DNA from: Siphonodentalium dalli
Taxonomy: Eukaryota > Mollusca > Scaphopoda > Gadilida > Siphonodentaliidae
Assembly (NCBI GenBank): GCA_032622095.1
Contig: CP136066.1
Location: forward strand, 108,335,319-108,399,318
DNA: 64,000 nucleotides
Direction of reading: 5' to 3'
The position numbers were made by a program, and so were the translations under genes. Below are positions 1 to 11,565 of this stretch, one piece after another. The notes below the pieces were generated by a model. That model did no database searches and was not told the DNA's origin. It was given only the letters and a program-made list of their open reading frames with translations. Position 1 is the first letter of the stretch, and each line of letters starts with the position of its first letter.

Positions 1-184
1 GAAACAACTAGCCATATTCTTGAAACTAGTGATGAAAGAATACAGTAAAGAGGCCCAGAGATGTCGACCCATATAGACACCTATTAACCACATCCTATTT
101 GTCTAACATAGGGAGGTTGAATCATTGCCTCTCTGCTTTCTTTGTGTGGGTATCCTCCATCTGTGGTTCTCTAGTCTTGTTTAA

Positions 185-1075
185 TTAGCTCACCTGAGAC
201 GAAGTCTCCGGTGGAGCTATAGTCATCACTCCTCGTCCGTCGTCCGTCGGGCCGTCCGTCCGTCTGTCTGTCCGTCCGTCTGTCCATCCGTCAACTTTTT
301 TAAAAACATCTTCTCCTCTGAAACCATCATACCAAATTGGTTCATATTTGGTGTGGATGTTCCCTAGGTGACTCTCATTCAGATTTGTTCAAATGAGGTC
401 ACTGGGTCAAATAGTTGCCAAACCAGGGTCATAACTCTATTCCTCCACAGTAATTCTTACAACAACTTCTTGATCATAACCATTGTGCCGATTTAGCTAA
501 TATTTGGTATGGAGGGTCCTTGGTGACTGGTGTTCAGATTTGTTCAAATGAGGTCACCCGGTCAATTAGTTGAGAAACCAGGGCCATAACTCATAGTAAT
601 TCTTACAATGACTTCATCTACAAAAATATTCGGCTGATTTAGCTTATATTTGGTACTGAGGGACCTTGGGTGACTGGGAATCAGATTTGTTCAAATTGGA
701 TCACTGGGTCATTGGGGGCAGAGCCAGGGACATAACTCTAAAAACCAAAAAATTACATTTTTGTATTTTGATCATATTTGGTGTGGATGTTCCCTAGGTG
801 ACTGTCATTCAGATTTGTTCAAATGAGGTCACTGTGTCAAACAGTTGCGAAACCAGGGCCATAACTATATTCCTCCTTGGTAATTCTTATAACGACTTCT
901 TGTCTATAACCATTGTGCCGATTTAGTTTATATTTGGTATGTGGGGTCATTGAATGACTGGGGTTCAGATTTGTTCAAATGGGGTCACTGGGTCAAATTC
1001 GGGTGCAGGCAGGGCCATAATTCCCAAAAAAATAATAAAAAATTCAGGAACTCCTTGATCAATTTAACATACAAA
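185..1075 (+). mobile_element. Pearl-like element P1, about 155-bp core units
   Basis: It starts with a hairpin (AGCTCACCTGAGAC / GTCTCCGGTGGAGCT around a GAA loop), then a CCGT-type microsatellite at 233-291, then five core units. The units are recognised by TCAGATTTGTTCAAAT at about 381, 537, 681, 811 and 966, 130-156 bp apart. This hairpin, ACGG/CCGT and tandem-core layout is that of bivalve pearl elements. The 3' boundary is approximate. Confidence 0.65.
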
Positions 1076-1345
1076 AAAATTTATCACCCTCCCCCCATAT
1101 GACCCAGAACCCCACCCTGCCCCCAACCAACAGCATTCCACCCTATCTCATTTCCTAACTCACAGGATCTCCCCCACCAGCATATTAAGTCAATTGTATT
1201 AGCTACAGACAGAGAGAGTTAATATAAATACACACACAGGCATCAATTGAGATGTTTATCAGACTGACAGGTGTGAACTTAATGCACCAGACAGCACTCA
1301 TGCCAATGTGTGTTATTAAAATAAAAACAAATTATTGTTCTCTAA

Positions 1346-1780
1346 CCTGAATTTAGTGTGTCTGGCATTTGCAGAATGAGGTTCCCAGAGGGTGAATTTA
1401 GTTATGCTACCCTGCACAGCAGTCTAGCATCACCAAATACACTAGCCAGGGTCCTCATTCTGCTTAAGCCTCATCTTCTGGGAAGTATATAGGCACTTAA
1501 ATTGATATTTTTACTTACTTTTTCCCTTCTATTTAGTTTCTATATCCCCTAATTTGTGAATATAAAATGCATAATTGAGGTGCCCAGTGGGTGCACATCA
1601 CCAACTTTAACTGGAGAACTTCAATCTAATGCTATGTCTCCCATAGCAGTTGAGGCCTACACAGAATGAGGTCCTCAGAGGGTGAATTTGGTGATGCTAG
1701 CCCGCATTGCAGGATTGTGTCATTAAATTCACCCTTATGGGACCTCATTGTGCAAATGTCAGACACTATGTTCAGGCTTG
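1346..1780. mobile_element. hAT-like two-hairpin MITE, copy H1
   Basis: Two hairpins built on GAATGAGGTCCCCAGAGGG / CCCTCTGGGGACCTCATTC lie at each end of an AT-rich spacer containing TTTCTATATCCCC. Ends run TGTGTCTGGCATTTGCAG to CTGCAAATGACAGACAC-like. ORFs beginning MRSSEGEFGD come from the hairpin and recur in every copy. Confidence 0.6.
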
Positions 1781-1850
1781 GCTGTTCGAATATTATGTTC
1801 TTAACCACCAGTATCCAATTGAACTCATTATACCCTGAAAAGAAAACTTG

Positions 1851-1867
1851 GCGGGGGGGGGGGGGGG
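1851..1867 (+). repeat. Poly-G tract
   Basis: About 17 G in a row; others are at 2409-2418, 3930-3940 and 50812-50822, with poly-C at 49782-49799 and 59820-59842. Confidence 0.8.
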
Positions 1868-2227
1868 TATATTGGATTGAATTTGTCAGTATCTATGTCA
1901 GACTGTTTTCCCATCCATCCATCTGTCATTATGTCTCTATCCGTCCATCAATTGTTTTATTCTCCAGATACATATTAAAGACCAAATGGGTTTAAATATT
2001 TAGGTGTGGATGTAAATCCTTGTTTTGAACACAGCTGTAGGAGTAACACAATACATTGGTATCACTGGGCAAATGTTTGTGCCATCATTAATTATCTTCA
2101 TGTCAACAGGTCTCCCAGACATTCTTGTTGCTGATAGTGGCTTTATGAATGGAATTTTATCCCATGTTTATCTCAGATACAAATTGCCTGTTTGAAAGAT
2201 AAAGTTTATTTTTACTATTAATATTAA

Positions 2228-2360
2228 CCATTTCATGACCAGAGTTGTGCTGGTGAGACCCTGTGCTTGTGCATTCTCTTATATATGCTCCCATGGGAAG
2301 CCTCCCATATAAAAGAGAATGCACTGGCTTTCCAGGTCATGGTAATTTTGTTAAGGCAAT
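2228..2360. mobile_element. piggyBac-like MITE family A, half copy A1
   Basis: One hairpin (TGCATTCTCTTATATATG / CATATAAAAGAGAATGCACT) plus an end like TTCATGACCAGAGTTGTGCT. Confidence 0.5.
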
Positions 2361-2463
2361 AGGCATCCAAATAAATGATGTATGTCATATTATTGCAGGG
2401 ATGTCGCCACTGTGTTGGGGGGGGGGGGGTGATTTACAGATTTGTTCAATGAAATGTAATTTT

Positions 2464-3170
2464 TGAGCTCACATCTTCTCTAGACTGAATGGGTTCATAT
2501 TTGGTGTAGATGTTCCCTAGGTGACTTACATTCATATTTGTTTAAATGAGGTCACTCTATCAAATGGTTATGAAGGCAGGGCCATAACTCTTGCTCTCCA
2601 TAGTAATTCTTAAAAACTACCTCTTCTGCTGTACCATCAGGTTAAACGGGTTCATATTTGGTATGAACAGTCCTTGGGTGACCTGGAGTTCAGATTTTTT
2701 TTTCAAATGGGGTCATTGGTTTTAAATGGGGTCAACTTGTCAACTAGGGGTCAAGCAAAGGAAAGTTTTCCTCTTAATATGCTTCCTTCACACAGACCAT
2801 CAGGTCTATTTTATTGATATTTAGTATGAAGGGTTCTTAGGTATCTGGGATTCAAATTTATTCAGATGGGGTCATCAGATTAAATAGACTGGGACCAGGG
2901 ACATAACTGTATGTCTCTATAGTAATACTTAAAAATGTCTTCTCAAGAGAGGTTGGACTATTTAGCTTACATATAGTATGGAGGATCCTTTAGTGACTGA
3001 GATTCAGATTTGTTAACATGAGGTCAACCTGTCAAGAAATGACGGGGCTATGGGGACTTCACTTAAAACATCTACCTTGGAACTACCTGACTGATTAATC
3101 TTGACATATATATGTTGTTTTCGGGTTCATGGATAATTGGGCTTCAAACATGTCTAAATAGTTTATAAAA
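2464..3170 (+). repeat. Decayed pearl-like core units, same family as P1
   Basis: Degenerate copies of the P1 core (TTCATATTTGGTGTAGATG, then CAGATTTGTT and AGGTCA) follow one another without hairpin or microsatellite. Probably an old truncated copy. Confidence 0.55.
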
Positions 3171-3566
3171 CGGTGCTTGTGAGATTGGAAATTTCGAACA
3201 ATTGAGAAAGTTTGAGACGTCAGTTGTGAAATTCTAACCTAAGACTTGGGAATCTGGAGCCCGGTCAGGAGGGGATATGTTTAGCTGGAGGGGGATCTGT
3301 AGTGTTCCATTGGTAATTTAAAGGTAGATATTCGCTGATCGACATGAAGCCTCTCTAGCCACATATCCTGTGTAGATCTGCTTCTTTTAAAGTGATTATG
3401 AAAAGTTCTGACTGTTATGGTCTCAAGAGTCCCAGTCTTATCAGTCTTTGCAGTCTGGTGAGCGACCCCACAGTCTTTGACTGTCTTGTATTTATATATA
3501 ATATATATATAAGATTTATGGAGGCATGGACTCCGTGTGAATGTTTCAATTGTGCTTGCTTCATGA

Positions 3567-3826
3567 TTAACCCTTAATTACTCATTGACGAGTAGTTTCT
3601 TTGAAAATGTTTAGATAATAAATTCAACATTTGTTGAACTTATTATCTGATCATTTCCCATCAATGAATAGGATTCCTTCAGCACTTATATTATCTTTTT
3701 GTCTGACCTGGTCTGACTGTCGTCGGATAATTTGTCCTGAATACCCTCCAATCGAATAATAGACCATTCCAATGTGTATACCTTTATAACTGAATGGGAG
3801 AAACCATTTAGTGTAGAAAGGGTTAA
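3567..3826. mobile_element. piggyBac-like MITE family B, copy B1
   Basis: TTAACCCTTAATTACTCATT to GTGTAGAAAGGGTTAA with TTAA at both ends. A 5' hairpin (AATAAATTCAAC / GTTGAACTTATTATC) and the conserved tail TAACTGAATGGGAGAA are present. Confidence 0.7.
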
Positions 3827-4896
3827 AAACATTCCCTGTATCATAGGATAGGATAATTTCATTTACAATATACATATGAATAGTACTATGGAATTAACAT
3901 ACAACAAGATAATAATGCAATATATTGCTGGGGGGGGGGGGACATAGCCCTGCTGTGCTGTGTTCCTACTTCCCCCAAAACAAATAGCACTATATAAATA
4001 ATTAATCAGGTGGCGTGAGAATTATTCTTATTCATATCCGCATATGCGTACAGACTAATCGTATATATATATATAAAAAAAATAATCCCAGACGAGTGAT
4101 CACTATCGCTTTATCTCTTCCCGGAAACGTTATTTTCTGGTCAGAACGAGGAATTAGAGAATAATATTCAGATTATAGAGAAGATCTCATGAAATCACAG
4201 AAGTCAAGCTCCATATGACTTCTCCTCCAATGCAGATTTATAATTTCATACACATAAGTAATGCATCCGGGGAGAGATTATGCATCTTTTAGAAAAAATA
4301 ATAAGATAGGAATTTATTTGATTCGCCAGAAGGGCTTTTTGCTGAGTGAGGTTTTGGGAGAATGTTAACTAACAGTGATAATTATGTGTATACTATCATT
4401 GTTATGGAGGCACAGACTCGGTATGAGTGTCCATTACTTCAAATATGCTTAGTCACATTTATTGTGTCGATATTATGGCTTGCTTCATAGTCATCGCGGT
4501 ATTGGTATTACAGCCTTTGATATGAACAAGAAGGAGATGGTGGAAAGAAAATGGTTGAGTAGAACTATGATTATGTGGTCGAATAGAACTATGTGTATAT
4601 GGTGTTTATATAAATATAAGTGTTCATATTATGCATCGTTACAGTCAGGGCATCCTGTGTTTTTACAGCGTACATTTTTGGGATAATTACTAAGCATTTT
4701 TGTCTGTAAGCATTTCCTTGATATGTCTGCTTCAACGTTGTTCCATATTGTGGGGAAGGCGTGATGGTGTAGTCTTCCTGAAAATTTGGTAAAAGGTATT
4801 TCTAGAAGTAGGGGATTAGTGTGTCTTGGGGTTGATTTTGCTTGTTTGTTGTACATAAATGTCACCTAATGTCCAGCATTATTTTTCTATTTACAG
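3827..4896 (+). other. MOCS1 intron sequence, no recognisable gene
   Basis: Apart from the poly-G run near 3930, nothing was recognised. I looked for MoaA sequence such as EYMPF-GNKW and found none. Confidence 0.5.
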
Positions 4897-5007
4897 GCAT
4901 ACAAGGTTCCAGGCTTCAGTGGCCAGATTGGGTTCATAACTTCAATGAGTGAGCATTTTTGTGGGACCTGTAACAGGTTGAGGATGACCGCTGATGGGAA
5001 CCTCAAG
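4897..5007 (+). CDS. MOCS1: MOCS1 internal exon, MoaA C-terminal Fe-S cluster segment
   Basis: This exon encodes 37 residues of the radical-SAM GTP 3',8-cyclase, the MoaA half of MOCS1, which turns GTP into 3',8-cH2GTP at the start of molybdenum cofactor synthesis in mitochondria. The translation runs [20 protein letters not shown] and then [17 protein letters not shown]. It carries the first two cysteines of the C-terminal CX2CX13C [4Fe-4S] cluster and the basic NRLR segment that contacts GTP in MoaA structures. A pyrimidine-rich acceptor ends in ACAG at 4893-4896, and a consensus GTGAGT donor starts at 5008. Both junctions are phase 0, and the next exon supplies the third cysteine. Earlier MoaA exons were not recognised at 1-4896. 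Confidence 0.95.
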
Positions 5008-5090
5008 GTGAGTTCCAGAAAAGAGTTGATAAAGACTCTCATACTGTTCAAGTCCCTCCATGATTATTATACTCTGATATACCTGATCAT

Positions 5091-5600
5091 TAAATGGGGG
5101 TATACTGTATTGACTTTGTCCGTCTGCCTGTTCATCTGTCTATATCCATCTGTCAGCGATCTATCCGGGCATATATCTCAGCTATGGGTTATCAGATCTG
5201 AATGAAATTTGGTATGGAGGTTCGCCATCATGACTGCTTTCAAAAGTGTGGAAAACGACAAGCGTGTTTCCTTTCTAGAGTTGTCCCATTGTTTATCTGA
5301 AAATCTTGGTTTATTTGTCTGTCTATGCAGATATATCAGCCATGATTCCTCGATTCTCAATGAAATTTGGAGGTTCGCCATCATGATTGCAATCAAAAAA
5401 GGGGCAACTGATGTTCACTTTTGCATTCTAGTGTTATCCTTCTTTGGTTATCTGGAAATCGTGGGGCTTTTTGTCTGTCTGGGCAGATATCTTAGCTCAG
5501 CTATTGGTTACAAATCGTATCTGAATTAAATTTCGTAAGGCGGTTGACCATCATGATTGTCTTCAAAAGAGTGAGTGACCAATGACGTTGATTGCATTTT
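5091..5600 (+). mobile_element. Pearl-like element P3 in MOCS1 intron
   Basis: It begins GGGGGTATACTG, has a degenerate GTCCGTCTG tract at 5117-5155, and then three core units carrying AATGAAATTTGG...GGTTCGCCATCATGA at about 5200, 5351 and 5522. It lies in the first visible MOCS1 intron. ORFs read through it on both strands and are not genes. Confidence 0.55.
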
Positions 5601-5980
5601 CCATTCTTGAGTTATTCTTCTTTGTTTCTTTTTAATTTAACCACACATGTTTAGGTGAAGTGCAACTTCTTGTTCCTAAAAAGCCTTTAACATAGAGTTT
5701 ATCGTAATGATCCATACCATAAAATAGTAGCTAAACGAGGTGATAGCTCGTTATAATCCGGTTCTCATCATATCACTGAAGTTAAAGTGATGGCGAGCTT
5801 GGTGTCTACTTGGAGGGTGACCACTAATGTGGTAGATGGGGACATCACTTTGTTGTGTGGAGGAGGACTGATTTTATATTCAGATTTTTTATTCATCAAT
5901 AGCTTACTTTTGATCATCTGACAAGGCTCCCAGGTTTAAGATTATGGCACCCAAAGGATTTCTTCAAAATGCTTCTCTAG

Positions 5981-7840
5981 TTGTCCCCCGAAATATTTTT
6001 TTTGGGGAACTATTAAAATAGCCGGTGTCCGTCCGTCCGTCTTGCTGTGTGTGCCCATTTATGCGAGAGTTATGGCCCTTTTTTTTACTTAGAATCTCAT
6101 AATTTTCTGGTTTCCGGATGATAATTTCAGTTTGTGTGATCATATCTGAACCAAATTTGGTATGTGAGTTTATCAGCCCTATATACAGTTCAAGTTCGAA
6201 TATGGGTTTGCTCCGCCCTTTTTTGCGAGAGTTGTGGCCCTTTTTGTCCGCCGACCCAACGGGTTCGGAGGACTATTATAATCAGCCTGTGCGTGCGTGC
6301 GTGCATCCGTGCGTGCGTTCGAGGTTTCCGGATGATAACTTTAGTTAGAGTGAACCAAATTAAATTAAATTTGGTATGTGGGTTTACTAGCAGAATAGAC
6401 AGGTCAAGTTCGAATTCTGGTTCCGTCCGCCAATTTTCACCAGAGTTATGCCCCCTTTTCGACTTTGGATTATTTGATCTGAACCAAAGTTGGTATGTGT
6501 ATTTTTCAGCTAAAGATACAGGCCAAGTTCGAATATGGGTTCCGTCCAATTATTTTTACATGAGTTCTGGCCCTTTTTTCGACTTAGAATTTGACCGTCT
6601 GTTAACATTTTTGGTTTCCGACCGATAACTCCAGTTTGGATTATTTGATCTGAACCAAAGTTGGTATGTGTATTTTTCAGCTAAAGATACAGGCCAAGTT
6701 CGAATATGGGTTCCATCCAATTATTTTTACATGAGTTCTGGCCCTTTTTTCGACTTATAATTTGACCGTCTGTTAACATTTTTGGTTTCCGACCGATAAC
6801 TCCAGTTTGGATTATTTGATCTGAACCAAAGTTGGTATGTGTATTTCCCAGCTAAAGATACAGGCCAAGTTTGAATATGGGTTCCGTCCAATTATTTTTA
6901 CATGAGTTACGGCCCTTTTTCGACTTAGAATTTGACGGTCTGTTAACATTTTTGATTTCCGACCGATAACTCCAGTTTGGATTATTTGATCTGAACCAAA
7001 GTTGGTATGTGTCTTTCTCCCAGCAAAATACAGGTCAAGTTCGAATTCGGGTTCCGCCCGCCAATTTTCACCAGAGTTATGTCCCTTTTTTACTTAGAAT
7101 TTTTGCCCATTTGAGGTTTCCGGATGATAACTTTAGTAAATGTGTACTGAATGAAATTAAATTTGGTATGTAGGTTTACTAGCACTAAAGACAGGTTTTT
7201 ATGCGCAAACAACGGTCGTATCAAGCCGACACTTAGAGGCGGACATGAGGTCTACCGACCTTTTATTCGACTTGGAATCCTGTCAATTTCTGGTTTCCGG
7301 ATGATAACTTAAGTTTGTGTGATCATATCTTAACCAAATTTGGAATGTGCGTTTATCAGCTCGAAATACAGGTCAAGTTCGAATATGGGTACGATCCGCC
7401 CATTTTTGCTAGAGTTATGGCCCTTTTGCGACTTAGAATCCTGTCAATTTCTGGTTTCCGGATGATAACTTTAGTTTGTGTGATCATATCTTAATCAAAT
7501 TTAGTATGATAGTTTATTAGCTTAAAATACAGGTCAGGTTCGAATATGGGTTTGCTCTGCCCATTTTTGTGAGAGTTATGGCTCTTTTATGACTTAGAAT
7601 CCTGTCAATTTCTGGTTTCCGGATGATAACTTTAGTTTGTGTGATCATACCTGAATCAAATTTGGTATATGAGTTTATCAGCTCGAAATACAGATCAATT
7701 CAAATATGGGTACGATCCACCCATTTTTGTCTGGTTGCTTCGGATTTAGGGTCCTTGTTATTTTTTTCAGAAAAGCTGATGCCCCCAATGAAGCCACTTT
7801 TTCGGGGGACACTGTGGCCGGACGGCCTTTTATTCATTTA
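5981..7840 (+). mobile_element. Pearl-like element P4 with TTGTCCCCCGA / TCGGGGGACA ends
   Basis: It opens TTGTCCCCCGAAA and a GTCCGTCCGTC tract (6028-6040), then about ten core units built on GATAACTTTAGTTTGTGTGA and AAGTTCGAATATGGGT. It closes with TTCGGGGGACA followed by the stem GGCC-GGAC-GGCC. A similar internal end with GGTC-TACC-GACC at about 7240-7252 suggests two elements fused or nested. Units vary; a near-identical block repeats at about 6460, 6640 and 6810. Confidence 0.6.
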
Positions 7841-8797
7841 CGAACAGTATCATACCATGACTTAGACAGAAAAAGGGACTCGATGTTGGTGGAAATTGAC
7901 CAGGATTATAAGCAAAAGTGTTGGCCTAGTTTTGATTACAAGCAACAGTTTTTTTAGCGGCAGGTTGTCAGAACCTCGTGACTAGTTATACAATTTTTAC
8001 TATCATGATCAGTGCAGTATCAGTGTGATAACCTCTAGTTAAAAAACTCCTGGAGTTATATTTCTAGCCTGGAAAACTACGCCACGCGATTACAGCACCA
8101 TGTCAAGTACAAATGTCCAAGTTTACCACCATACAATTTATTGCACCATTGGTTCCGATCAAAGTGTTTGCAAAGTGTGTGCTTCTAGTAGTGTCACATT
8201 TTTATACCCCCCGCAAGGGTATACTGGTATCAGCTCGTCCGTCCGTCTGTCCATCGTGCCGTCCATTCGTCTGTGGAAACAATTTTGTCCGGAGTTTTTC
8301 TCAGTCGTTTCATGATAATTTTCCGTGAAACTTGGCACAGACATCAACCACCATGGGAACCTGTGCACCTGTGATTATGACATCTGTCAGACTTTTTTTG
8401 GTGGAGTTATCCCCCCTTTTTCAACTTAGAAAATTTTCGCAACATGTATAATTTTGTCCGAGCTTTTATACCTACATTTTTTGGTCAATTTTTTTAAAAC
8501 TTGGAACATATATTTAGTACCATGGGAACCTGTGCATCTGCGATTATGACGTCTGTCCGACAAATTTTGGTGGAGTTATCCCCCTTTTTCGACTTAGAAT
8601 TTTTTTTGCAACATGCATAATTTTGTCCGAGCTTTTATTCCTACATTTTTGGGTAAATTTGTTTTAAACTTGGCACATATATTTAGTACCATGGGATCCT
8701 GACAGACCGCGAAAGCGTGGCCTATCGATCCTTTTGATTTTAGGAGTTTTAAGCAAGAGGTGTCAGATGTGCACCGAGCTTTTATTCCTACATTTTT

Positions 8798-9212
8798 ATA
8801 CTTCCGGCAACGAAGTTAGGGGGCGTATACTGGAATCAGCTTGTCCGTCTGTCTGTCTGTCCGTCGTCCGTCCATGGACACAAATTTGTCTGGAGATTTT
8901 CTGTCGTTTTTTGATCAATTTCTGTGAAACTTGGCACAGACATCAACCACCATGGGAACCTATGCACCTGCGATTATGACGTCTGTTGGACTTTTTTTTG
9001 TGGAGTTATTCCCTTTTTCGACTTAGAACATTTTCGCAACATGCATAATTTTGTCCGAGCTTTTATTCCTACATTTTTCGGTAATAGGTTTAAGATTAGG
9101 ATTAACTGTTATTTTATTATTTTAACTAAATGTTTACTGACATGTGAAACATCTTAGTATTTTAAAAACACAGGGGGTATCCTTAGTCCCATTGGGACAG
9201 TCACACCTCTAG
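8798..9212 (+). mobile_element. Pearl/Helitron-like element P6 nested in P5
   Basis: It starts ATACTTCCGGCAACGAAGTT and GTCCGTCTGTC, has about one core unit, and ends GGGGGTATCC, stem GTCCC-ATT-GGGAC (9186-9198), ten bases and CTAG (9209-9212). Removing it rejoins CCTACATTTTT with TTTGGTCAATTT, matching uninterrupted units elsewhere in the family (CTACATTTTTTGGTCAATTT). That fixes insertion between T residues, as in Helentrons. Confidence 0.75.
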
Positions 9213-9372
9213 TTTGGTCAATTTTTTTAAAACTTGGCACAGATATTTAGTACCATGGGAACCTGTGCACCTGCGTTTATGACGTCTGTCCGACATTGTT
9301 TGGTGGAGTTATCCCCCCTTTTCGACTTAGAATTTTTTTCGCAACATTCCAAGCTTTTATTCAGTCAATAAA

Positions 9373-9424
9373 TTTAGGATTAGAGTTAGGGGTTAGGGTT
9401 AGGGGGTTTTGGGTTAGGGTTATC
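9373..9424 (+). repeat. Short degenerate TTAGGG-like run inside P5
   Basis: A few imperfect TTAGGG units (GGGGTTAGGGTTAGGGGG and GGGTTAGGGTTA) sit where P5 and P6 core units have GGTTTAAGATTAGGATTA. This is more likely local drift of the core than an interstitial telomere. Confidence 0.4.
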
Positions 9425-9845
9425 TGTTGACATGATTTCAGTGCCAAATATATGGTAATGGCTACTTCATTCAAATAACATTTTGAATACGGGGGGTATT
9501 ACTTAGTCCCATCTGGGACAAGCTCATCACTAGTTTGGTGTCATTTTTGCATGGCTAGAGGTAATTTCCGCACAACATTAATGTACGAGGGAGAATTTGA
9601 TTGGATGCCAACAGATCTTGTCAGTATGCTAATCTTGATATGTGCACAAATTCGTTGCAACAGTGTCACATGCCTTATGATCAAGGTAATAATTGATGTA
9701 TTGAATTTTTTCACTGCTTATTGCACTACATAAATGGATCAATTATTATTAAAATATATATTCAGTTTAGTCTTGGTTTATGATATCTGTTGATCCGTTG
9801 GGAAGAAATTTTGAATGCCTTATTGATATGTTTATCCTTTTGTAG

Positions 9846-9966
9846 GTGTGTTTGTTTGGCAACTCTGAAGTGTCCCTGAGAGATGTGATGCGTGAAAGTA
9901 CATGTGATGAGGAATTACTCGAGGTGATCGGAGCTGCTGTGAAAAGAAAAAAGAAACAGCATGCAG
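9846..9966 (+). CDS. MOCS1: MOCS1 internal exon, end of MoaA domain
   Basis: This exon encodes [18 protein letters not shown] and onward to [13 protein letters not shown]. Its first cysteine completes the CX2CX13C C-terminal iron-sulfur motif begun in the preceding exon. The [13 protein letters not shown] and IGAAV-RKK-QHAG blocks are hallmark MOCS1A/MoaA sequence. The acceptor is TTTGTAG (ending 9845) and the donor GTATAT starts at 9967. The exon is 121 nt and leaves a split glycine codon (phase 1), which the next exon completes with GT. The 4.8-kb intron upstream and 2.4-kb intron downstream consist mostly of pearl-like elements and MITEs. Confidence 0.95.
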
Positions 9967-10707
9967 GTATATTAGAGAATGTAAAATGTCAGAGAGCAGT
10001 TTGAAATTTAAGGTTGCAGCACACAATTTAAGGGTGTGGAAAAGGGCTGAAAAATGAACATTATACTTCTGGGAATTATAACTGAAAGTGTAGTCTGTTG
10101 TGGAAACACAGTCTTAAAGGTTTGAATATGTTATTTAAACTGCTAACGCATGAAAAGATCGAAATATATTAATAGCGTAGATATGGGGCAGAGTGCCAAT
10201 CTTTTGTGGTTCTGATAGTGTGTAGCAAAATCAACTGGCCTATGAACTGTCATGGTAACGGCTGACTTTAGTCTTTCTGAACAATTATCTCATGATGAAT
10301 ATCTCATTATCTCAAATTAAATTACAAGTGACTTCTTTCTGACCTAAACATATCTACCATGTGATATAAGATATAGAAATCTCTCTCTTCAACACAACCG
10401 ACTTGAATCTGATTTATAAGCTGATTGATAAGATGATTGGTACCAAGGACTTCCTCAATACTGACTACAGACATTACTCAAAACAAACCTTGACACCTTC
10501 ACAATAGCATCACCTGTTTTAGTTTTATGGATGGATGACTTTGATATATCTTATCTATTTAAATAAAACCCATTGTCTGTCTGTCTGTGACTCAACCTAG
10601 AAGATGATACACCAATCAGGCTGATTGAAAGTGTTCCCCAAAGGCCATATTTACACTCATTCGCATGGCGGTGTGGGTGGGTCGAAATGACGTCGCACTG
10701 AGACCCC
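9967..10707 (+). other. MOCS1 intron 2, unique part
   Basis: AT-rich, with a short GTCTGTCTGTCTG tract near 10575; nothing else recognised. Confidence 0.5.
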
Positions 10708-10924
10708 TACAGTAATGCCCTAAGTAATCGACTCTTTAACCACAGCAGAATTATGAGTAACTTTTCAGGATTTAGTCGGAAATATGGCTTGTTGCCATTC
10801 ATCGGAAATCTGTCACTGAGAGCTTTCTGGTGAATGGCAACAAGCCATATTTCCGACTAAATCCTGAAAAGTTACCCATAATTCTGCTGTGGTTAAGGGG
10901 TCGATTATTTAGGGCATTACTGTA
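10708..10924. mobile_element. Pogo/mariner-like fold-back MITE, copy M1
   Basis: A near-perfect 217-bp palindrome runs from TACAGTAATGCCCTAA to TTAGGGCATTACTGTA. Arms of about 100 bp contain CCACAGCAGAATTATG and CGGAAATATGGCTTGTTGCC. Terminal CAGTAATGCC with TA outside suits a Tc1/mariner/pogo-type MITE with a TA target. It lies in MOCS1 intron 2. Confidence 0.75.
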
Positions 10925-11006
10925 CTTGCTTTGAAATTGTATGGGCACAACTGGCAACTCTCTATAGTTGAAAATGGGGTCAAATGGTCTTTTAGTTTGC
11001 CAGTGT

Positions 11007-11257
11007 TAACCCTTCCATGACTGGAGCTTCCTGAAATTTTGCGAAAACCCTGTGCCAATGCATTCTCTTATATATGCGAGTCTCACATATATAAGAGAAT
11101 ACATTGGCCTAACAATATTTACCTTCACCTTGTATTAAGCCAGTGCATTTTCTTATATATGCAAGGCTCCTTTTGGGAGACTCGCACATATAAGAGAATG
11201 CAATGGCACAGAATCTTTAATGCTGCACCACCACAGCTGCCATCATGAAAGGTTTAA
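11007..11257. mobile_element. piggyBac-like MITE family A, copy A2
   Basis: TTAACCCTTCCATGACTGG to CATCATGAAAGGTTTAA encloses two hairpins on CATTCTCTTATATATGCGAG. TTAA at both ends with CCCTT termini is the piggyBac signature. MOCS1 intron 2. Confidence 0.7.
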
Positions 11258-11331
11258 CCTATACATCATCATCAGTTTGATTATTTTCTAATAACTTTTG
11301 GCAATCACATGCTGTTGTTATGCAGTCTGTT

Positions 11332-11526
11332 ACAATATGTGATGCACGGTTATGATATTTTCTTACGTCCACAATATGTGATGCACGGTTATGATATTTT
11401 CTTATGTCCACAATATGTGATGGATGGTTATGATATTTTCTTATGTCCACAATATGTGATGCATGGTTATGATATGTTCTTATGTCCACAATATGTGATG
11501 CATGGTTATTATATTTTCTTACGCCA
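11332..11526 (+). repeat. 39-bp minisatellite, five units
   Basis: ACAATATGTGATGCAYGGTT and TATGATATTTTCTTAYGTCC repeat at 11332, 11371, 11410, 11449 and 11488. The 39-bp period is a multiple of three, so ORFs stay open on both strands with a 13-residue repeat. Not a gene. Confidence 0.9.
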
Positions 11527-11565
11527 ATTGTTGGTTTTGTGATAGAATAAACATATACATTTATT

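Larger units (their letters stand above)
8203..9533 (+). mobile_element. Pearl/Helitron-like element P5, hosting P6
   Basis: It starts ATACCCCCCGCAAG and a CCGTCCGTC tract, and continues with core units containing ACCATGGGAACCTGTGCACC and CGACTTAGAA. It ends with GGGGGGTATT (a subterminal inverted repeat of the start), then stem GTCCC-ATCT-GGGAC (9506-9519), ten bases and CTAG at 9530-9533. T residues flank both ends. P6 (8798-9212) is inserted within it. Confidence 0.7.

Noticed and set aside
1666-1995. 109-codon ORF starting MRSSEGEFGD
   Set aside because: It starts in the hairpin of an H-family MITE and the same start occurs in several other copies of the element; no protein features.
1-4896. 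Search for the upstream radical-SAM exons of MOCS1
   Set aside because: No CxxxCxxC exon or EYMPF/GNKW-type exon was found by eye; these exons are probably upstream of the window.
6118-6628. Overlapping ORFs of 76-154 codons on both strands
   Set aside because: They run through pearl-like tandem units; frames differ between units and no protein family appears.
9373-9424. Interstitial telomere
   Set aside because: Too short and imperfect, and it lies where the host repeat already has a GATTAGGATTA-like sequence.
11259-11542. Open frames on both strands with a 13-residue repeat
   Set aside because: They are a by-product of the 39-bp minisatellite, whose period is a multiple of three.
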